Shown here piece after piece: positions 60,245-64,000 of a DNA stretch of 64,000 nucleotides; the stretch's first letter is position 1; each line of letters opens with the position of its first letter. The notes under the pieces were generated by a model. It worked only from the letters and a program-made list of their open reading frames with translations, ran no database searches and had not been told where the DNA came from. The stretch spans positions 62,001-126,000 of the forward strand of contig CAVUBD010000022.1 in assembly GCA_963739615.1 (NCBI GenBank), written 5' to 3'. Made by a program: the position numbers and the translations under genes. The DNA comes from Palsa-504 sp963739615. GTDB lineage: Bacteria > Actinomycetota > Actinomycetes > Streptosporangiales > Streptosporangiaceae.

Positions 60245-60562
60245 GTGACGTACATCAACTCAGCGCCCCAGCTGTCGTGGGCTTCGCGCCTGGGTGCTTC
60301 CAGCCCGCGTCTGGCCGGCCTCCCAGGGACCAGTGTGCCCGCCGCCGTTAACGGCAATGGGCCGTCCACCGCTGTCGCGCACGCCATTGCCGCGCACGCC
60401 GTTCGGCGTGTCCGGGGCAAGGTCGCGTTCGTGACCCCGCCGACGCAGCAGGACACCGTCCTGGCCCTGCTCGGCCAGACGAATACCCACAACTACATGA
60501 CTCGCGCCTACGCCGTCGGCGAGGGCGCATCGGGTCCGCCTCCAAATAGGGAACCGGTCTAA
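60245..60562 (+). CDS. Leader open reading frame upstream of whiB7
   Basis: 105-residue frame from GTG 60245, which has a strong GGAGGGAGG site. The sequence (VTYINSAPQLSWASRLGASS, then AAHAVRRVRGKVAFVTPPTQ and DTVLALLGQTNTHNYMTRAY) matches no family I know. Its stop codon lies in the loop of a hairpin and is followed 27 bases later by a second, terminator-like hairpin and then whiB7. Known whiB7 leaders contain a translated short frame plus a terminator; this frame may play that part although it is longer than usual. Confidence 0.6.
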   Translation: MTYINSAPQLSWASRLGASSPRLAGLPGTSVPAAVNGNGPSTAVAHAIAAHAVRRVRGKVAFVTPPTQQDTVLALLGQTNTHNYMTRAYAVGEGASGPPPNREPV

Positions 60563-60619
60563 CCAGACCGGCCAGAAGTTCCCCTTGAGGCCGCGGACCC
60601 GCACACAGGGTCCGCGGTC
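60554..60619 (+). terminator. Tandem hairpins (attenuator) upstream of whiB7
   Basis: First hairpin CCGGTCT (60554-60560)/AGACCGG (60565-60571) contains the leader frame stop in its loop. The second has CCGCGGACCC (60591-60600) and GGGTCCGCGG (60608-60617) with a 7-base loop, extendable by two pairs, then a TCTTAGC and T-rich stretch. It resembles an intrinsic terminator 87 bases before the whiB7 start and would act as an attenuator. Confidence 0.7.
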
Positions 60620-60705
60620 TTAGCTATTTAAAGGCCTAGGTCCCCCGGACGGGCGAGAAATCGCGTGACGATGACAGGACCGGCAAGCGAGAGGGGATGG
60701 CACCG

Positions 60706-61104
60706 ATGCAGTGGCGCGATGCCACCGTCGGCGGGACGGACGCAACGGGGTTTGAGGCGTCTGTTCCTATGGCGACGCGGCAGGAGCCAGATGTCAGGCA
60801 AGTATTCGACCAGGTCAGCGTGGCGGGCCAGTTCATGGTGGCCGGTTCGGCCACCGAGCTCCCGGTAGGCCTGGATCTTCCGTGCACGGAGGACCCAGAG
60901 CTGTTCTTCGCCGAGTCGCCGCAGGATGTGGAGACGGCGAAGGCGATGTGCCGGGGCTGCAAGGCCAGGCTGGCCTGCCTGACCGGTGCGCTCGAGCGCA
61001 GGGAGCCCTGGGGTGTCTGGGGCGGTGAATTGCTGATGCGAGGCGCGATCGTGCCGCGCAAGCGCCCTCGGGGGCGTCCACGCAAGACCGAAGTGGCCGC
61101 GTAA
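60706..61104 (+). CDS. whiB7: WhiB7 transcriptional regulator
   Basis: Iron-sulfur WhiB protein that partners the primary sigma factor and turns on antibiotic-resistance genes. The 132-residue product (ATG 60706, GAGAGGGG site) has four cluster cysteines, Cys60, Cys82, Cys85 and Cys91, the GVWGGE turn (103-108) and a C-terminal AT-hook RGRPRK (122-127), which marks the WhiB7 subgroup. It is near uvrD2 and mrx1, as in mycobacteria. ATG 60697 and internal starts are alternatives. Confidence 0.93.
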   Translation: MQWRDATVGGTDATGFEASVPMATRQEPDVRQVFDQVSVAGQFMVAGSATELPVGLDLPCTEDPELFFAESPQDVETAKAMCRGCKARLACLTGALERREPWGVWGGELLMRGAIVPRKRPRGRPRKTEVAA

Positions 61105-61219
61105 GCGGCCGCACGAGCACAGTGGCCGCGTCAGCGGCCACCTCACGGGGAGCCGTGGCTGCCTGACACCAGCCACGGTAGCCAGTTCCGGCCGCGCGGC
61201 GAACATGAGCCGCGCGGCC
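61093..61219 (+). ncRNA. Cluster of four perfect hairpins after whiB7
   Basis: GTGGCCGC/GCGGCCGC with the whiB7 stop in the loop (61093-61112); GTGGCCGC/GCGGCCAC with loop GTCA (61122-61141); CCGTGGCTG/CAGCCACGG (61153-61178); and GGCCGCGCGGC/GCCGCGCGGCC with an 8-base loop (61190-61219). No T-run follows. It could be a strong composite terminator, an RNA-binding target or a small RNA. Confidence 0.5.
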
Positions 61220-61251
61220 GGCCGGGCACACGATGCACAACGGAGTGGTCA

Positions 61252-61449
61252 ATGATGCATGTCATGGAACAGCTCGCGAGGGAGCGAACTCGCGACAGCA
61301 TAAAACTGGCGGAGCAAATGCGGCATTCACGTCAGCTGCGGACGCTTCGCCGGGCCAGCCGAATGGAACGCAAAGCCGAGCGCCGCATGATCGACGCGTG
61401 GCGCCGCGCCGCCGAGCTCCGCAGCTCCGTCGACTGCGCGAGCTACTGA
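61252..61449 (+). CDS. Small basic hypothetical protein
   Basis: 65 residues, strongly basic and helical (MMHVMEQLARERTRDSIKLA, then RQLRTLRRASRMERKAERRM). Starts at 61252, 61255 and 61264 are possible; GGAG at about 61235 fits the first ones. A clear terminator follows. It resembles no family I recognise. Confidence 0.5.
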   Translation: MMHVMEQLARERTRDSIKLAEQMRHSRQLRTLRRASRMERKAERRMIDAWRRAAELRSSVDCASY

Positions 61450-61485
61450 CAAGACGCGGAACCCCGGAAACCGCGGGTGCGCGTA

Positions 61486-61510
61486 CCGGCTCGATGGAGC
61501 ATCGAGCCGG
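61486..61510. terminator. Bidirectional hairpin terminator
   Basis: Perfect 11-bp arms CCGGCTCGATG (61486-61496) and CATCGAGCCGG (61500-61510) with a 3-base loop. It lies between the rightward 65-residue gene and the end of the leftward SDR gene. Confidence 0.75.
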
Positions 61511-61527
61511 CTGCCTGGCCGTCCCGT

Positions 61528-62205
61528 CTACGCGCGGCCGTAGACGGGGATGGCGGCGCCGGAGATGAGGACGGCGTCGTCGGAGACGAGGAAGGCCAGG
61601 ACGGCGGCGAGCTCGGACGGCTTGGGCCATTGCTCGTGGTGCGCGCGGGGCAGCGCCGCCCGGTTGGCCGGGGTGTCGATGATGCTCGGCATGATGCAGT
61701 TGACCCGGACCCCGGGCTCGCGGCCCTCGGCGGCCGCGGCCTCCACCAGGCGCAGCACGCCGAGCTTGCTGACGCTGTAGGCGAAGCCGTTCTCGCCCTT
61801 CTCGGTGGCGACCCGGCTGGAGACGTGCACGATCGCGCCGCCCCCCTGCGCGGCGAGCACCGGCATGGCGTGCTTGGTGACGGTCGCGGCGGTCACGAGG
61901 TTCAGCTCGAGCTGCGTCCTGAGCACGTCGATATCGAGGTCGGACAACGGCTGCGGCGGGGTGTACCCGCCGATGAGGTTGACCACCGCCTGGGGCCGCG
62001 GCGCCGCGGCGAACGCCGCGGCGATGCTGGACTCGTCGAGTGCGTCCACGATGACGTACTCCAGGTCCGCACCCGCTGGCGCCCTGGTGTCGGCCACCAG
62101 CACCGACGCGCCGTCGGAGCGGAACCGCTCGACGACCGCCCGGCCGAGGCTGCCCGTCCCGCCCAGCACCACGATCCTGCGGCCGGACAATGCTCGTTCC
62201 GTCAT
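61528..62205 (-). CDS. Short-chain dehydrogenase/reductase
   Basis: 225-residue SDR enzyme. The nucleotide-binding motif is GGTGSLG (about 15-21), VNLIGGY replaces the usual NNAG, and the catalytic Ser and Tyr-x-x-x-Lys are in HVSSRVA and YSVSKLG. The Asp in VADTRAP at the end of beta-2 favours NAD(H). It is shorter than the common ~250 residues, mainly in the C-terminal substrate loop. Substrate unknown. It stands alone. Confidence 0.88.
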   Translation of the reverse strand: MTERALSGRRIVVLGGTGSLGRAVVERFRSDGASVLVADTRAPAGADLEYVIVDALDESSIAAAFAAAPRPQAVVNLIGGYTPPQPLSDLDIDVLRTQLELNLVTAATVTKHAMPVLAAQGGGAIVHVSSRVATEKGENGFAYSVSKLGVLRLVEAAAAEGREPGVRVNCIMPSIIDTPANRAALPRAHHEQWPKPSELAAVLAFLVSDDAVLISGAAIPVYGRA

Positions 62206-62428
62206 ATCGGCGCCCCTTCTTTGCCCTCAGCCCGGTTGGCCCATCGCTGACCGATCATGTCATTGTGCCGGTCGTTCCCGACGAGCCGGTGCCAGTCATG
62301 GCGAAAGCGCGATTTCATCGCGGGGTGGGGAAAACCGCAGGACGTGAAACGGGGGGTAGCCGCATTCCGCCGGTCTACCCGGGGCCGTACCGTTTCCGCT
62401 GGGGTTGACGGAACGTTCGGAGGTCACG

Positions 62429-62887
62429 ATGGCCGCAGATCGCCAGGCTGAGATCGCCGCCTCGGTGGCCGCCCTGCAGGAGCTCGGTCCCGATTATGAC
62501 CAGGGACTGGCCGAGGGGCTCGTGGAGCGCATCGGCGCAGAGATCGACAAGCGGATCGCGGCCGAGATCGACAGCCGGGTCACGGCGGAGGTGGACAGCC
62601 GGATCCTGGCCCAGCTGGACCGGTACGCGGGATGCAGGCACCAGCGTCGCCGGGCCAGGCGCATGATCCGGGCCGAACGGCGCAAGATCCAGGCCGAGCG
62701 GGCCGACCGCTCCGGCCGGCAGTCCCTTATGGTGGCTCTCGGGTCCATGCTGGTCACCCTGCCGGTGACCGCGATCGTGCTGAAGGGGTCCCCAGGCGTG
62801 GCCGCCATCATGCTGATGGCCCTGATCTGGGTCATCATCGGGATCATCGATGTGGCCTACGCCATGCGCAAGCAACCGGAGCAGTAG
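62429..62887 (+). CDS. Small membrane protein with coiled-coil N-terminus
   Basis: 152 residues from ATG 62429 (GGAGG site). An N-terminal helical part has a regular pattern of IDKRIAAEIDSRVTAEVDSR-type repeats, then a basic stretch (RRRARRMIRAERRKIQAERA). Two hydrophobic helices form the C-terminal third. It probably is a membrane-anchored coiled-coil protein; function unknown. A TTG at 62405 is an alternative start. Confidence 0.65.
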   Translation: MAADRQAEIAASVAALQELGPDYDQGLAEGLVERIGAEIDKRIAAEIDSRVTAEVDSRILAQLDRYAGCRHQRRRARRMIRAERRKIQAERADRSGRQSLMVALGSMLVTLPVTAIVLKGSPGVAAIMLMALIWVIIGIIDVAYAMRKQPEQ

Positions 62888-62942
62888 CGGCCCGGCCGGC
62901 CAGCGCAGGCGGCATCCGCAGCCCGACGGTGATACCCGCGGT

Positions 62943-62975
62943 CGTTCGGTCAAAAAAGCTCTCTTCTTCCGAACG
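62943..62975. repeat. 33-bp inverted-repeat motif, copy B
   Basis: CGTTCGG at 62943-62949 and CCGAACG at 62969-62975 flank TCAAAAAAGCTCTCTTCTT. The arms and the A-rich core match copy A at 56906-56939 on the same strand. It lies in the gap before the subtilase gene. Confidence 0.65.
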
Positions 62976-63146
62976 GGCGCCGGTGCTCCGTCCGGATAGT
63001 TCGTTCGGCCGCCCCGGGCGGTGCCCGGCCGGCCGGGATACCCGGCCGACCAAGATACAAGGCGCGCTAGAGTCTGGCCCGAGTGCCAGCCGTTAGCGTG
63101 ATCCTTCAGGGAGCCCGGGACCGGGGATCCCCGAGGGAGGCCGGAC

Positions 63147-63995
63147 ATGCGGACAGCAGAGCTGCACGGACGCCGTCCGGGACGCCCGCCACTGACCTGG
63201 AACACCCTTGGCCGGAGCCCGGAAGAGCTCGCCGTTCAGGCCGACTGGCCCAGGGAAGTCACCAGGGAATGGGCCTGGGGCGGGTCCTCCGGGCGGGGCG
63301 TGCGCGTCTGCCTGGTGGACAGCGGGATCGAGGCGGGCCACCCCGACGTGGGCCTGGTGCAGGGTTCCTTCGCCGTGACCAGCGCGGCCGGCGGTGAACC
63401 CGCGGTCGAGCCTGCTGCCGACGGCGACCCGTGCGGACACGGCACCGCGTGCGCCGGCATCATCCGCTCGCTGGCGCCCGAGTGCGAGCTCTACAGCGTC
63501 CGGGTACTCGGGGAGCGCCTCACCGCCACCGGCGAGGCGTTCATCGCCGGGCTGCGCTGGGCCGTGGAGCAGGCCTTCGACGTGGTCAACCTGAGCCTGT
63601 CGACCACCCGCCGCCGGTTCGCCGCGGAACTGCACGCCCTCGCCGACCAGGCCTACTTCACGGGCACCGTGGTGGTGGCCGCCGCGCACAATACGCCGGT
63701 GGAGAGCTTCCCGTGGCGGTTCGCCTCGGTGGTGTCTGTGGGCAGCCACTCCGTCTGCGATCCCAGCCTGGTGCTCTACAACCCCCGCCCGCCGGTGGAG
63801 TTCTTCGGCTACGGCACCAACGTGGAAGTCGCCTGGCTCGGCGGCATCCGCACCAGGATCACCGGTAACAGCTTCGCCGCGCCGCACGTGGCCGGGTACT
63901 GCGCGCTCGCCATGGGCAAGCACCTGGGCCTGACCCCGTTCCAGGTCAAGAGCCTGCTCTACCTGACTTCCGACAACGTGAAGGGTTCCGCATGA
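63147..63995 (+). CDS. Cytoplasmic subtilisin-like S8 peptidase
   Basis: 282-residue S8-family serine peptidase with the full triad: Asp58 in CLVDSGIE, His98 in CGHGTACAG and Ser242 in TGNSFAAPHVAG, plus oxyanion Asn182 in AAAHNTP. There is no signal peptide, propeptide or membrane segment, so it probably acts inside the cell. It resembles the protease domains found with peptide-modifying systems in actinobacteria. ATG 63147 has GGAGG. Its stop overlaps the next ATG by 4 bases, so a coupled partner follows outside the window. Confidence 0.88.
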   Translation: MRTAELHGRRPGRPPLTWNTLGRSPEELAVQADWPREVTREWAWGGSSGRGVRVCLVDSGIEAGHPDVGLVQGSFAVTSAAGGEPAVEPAADGDPCGHGTACAGIIRSLAPECELYSVRVLGERLTATGEAFIAGLRWAVEQAFDVVNLSLSTTRRRFAAELHALADQAYFTGTVVVAAAHNTPVESFPWRFASVVSVGSHSVCDPSLVLYNPRPPVEFFGYGTNVEVAWLGGIRTRITGNSFAAPHVAGYCALAMGKHLGLTPFQVKSLLYLTSDNVKGSA

Positions 63996-64000
63996 GCGAG
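63992..64000 (+). CDS. Start of a gene cut by the window end
   Basis: ATG AGC GAG begins 4 bases before the end of the subtilase frame (ATGA overlap). Only three codons are visible, so nothing can be said of the product except that it is probably co-translated with the subtilase. Confidence 0.5.

Noticed and set aside
1..64000. CRISPR arrays
   Set aside because: No regularly spaced repeats with unique spacers and no cas genes; all arrays seen are contiguous tandem repeats.
1..64000. tRNA or rRNA genes
   Set aside because: No cloverleaf with a T-loop GTTCRANNC and matching acceptor arms, and no conserved rRNA segment, was noticed by eye.
1..64000. Insertion sequences or prophage
   Set aside because: No transposase, integrase with attachment sites or phage structural gene; the tyrosine recombinase near 12 kb looks like housekeeping xerC.

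Overview
The window looks like a chromosomal segment of a high-GC Actinomycetota. Coding DNA is strongly G/C-biased at third positions, and GTG and TTG starts are frequent. Markers of the phylum are present: a DUF2469 gene coupled to rnhB, WhiB7, mycoredoxin and an actinobacterial-type sugar/inositol locus. The genus cannot be fixed from sequence alone; the order Streptosporangiales or a relative is a guess.

Region 1 (0-20 kb) is the conserved housekeeping backbone: rplS, two lepB paralogues, rnhB, DUF2469, yraN, comM-like, dprA, xerC-like, rpsB, tsf, pyrH, frr, cdsA and rlmN. Insertions into it are a GH65 glycoside phosphorylase preceded by an internally deleted beta-phosphoglucomutase gene, an acidic-repeat protein of unknown function, and a SUFU-domain protein.

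Region 2 (20-32 kb) is accessory: an acyltransferase, a response regulator, a lipoprotein hydrolase, a giant LuxR-type (LAL) regulator with small genes upstream, an XRE/DUF5753-type regulator with two matching upstream palindromes and a neighbouring 2OG-Fe dioxygenase, and an M20 peptidase.

Region 3 (31-42 kb) is a myo-inositol catabolism locus. It has a LacI-family repressor, a GntR-family repressor, iolC, an iolJ-like aldolase, iolB, iolD, iolA, iolG and an iolH-like isomerase. Several members are damaged: an oxidoreductase/isomerase chimera, a frameshifted gntR, iolC interrupted by a G6/C6 palindromic element, and iolA truncated and joined to an isomerase remnant. Two clear operator palindromes remain.

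Region 4 (42-52 kb) holds a secreted GH5 enzyme, a frameshifted helR (RNA polymerase-recycling helicase linked to rifamycin resistance) with a rifamycin-associated element (RAE) nearby, gene debris (GNAT, serine hydrolase, XRE and maleylpyruvate-isomerase-like fragments), a methyltransferase, a tryptophanase-like gene with an internal deletion, and a GH13 enzyme.

Region 5 (52-64 kb) has typA, a ParA/ribbon-helix-helix pair beside a 30-bp perfect palindrome and three DnaA-box-like sites, a solitary cytosine DNA methyltransferase, an ANTAR protein, the mrx1-uvrD2-whiB7 neighbourhood with tesB inside it, a structured whiB7 leader, an SDR, a small membrane protein and a cytoplasmic subtilase.

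The most unusual signals are: repeated gene-internal or gene-joining deletions confined to dispensable metabolic genes; the ParA/RHH/palindrome/DnaA-box island; the whiB7 leader and its hairpins; an RAE promoter that points away from helR; and the paired palindromes before the XRE gene. Some frameshifts and deletions could be assembly or sequencing errors, and this is noted where relevant.
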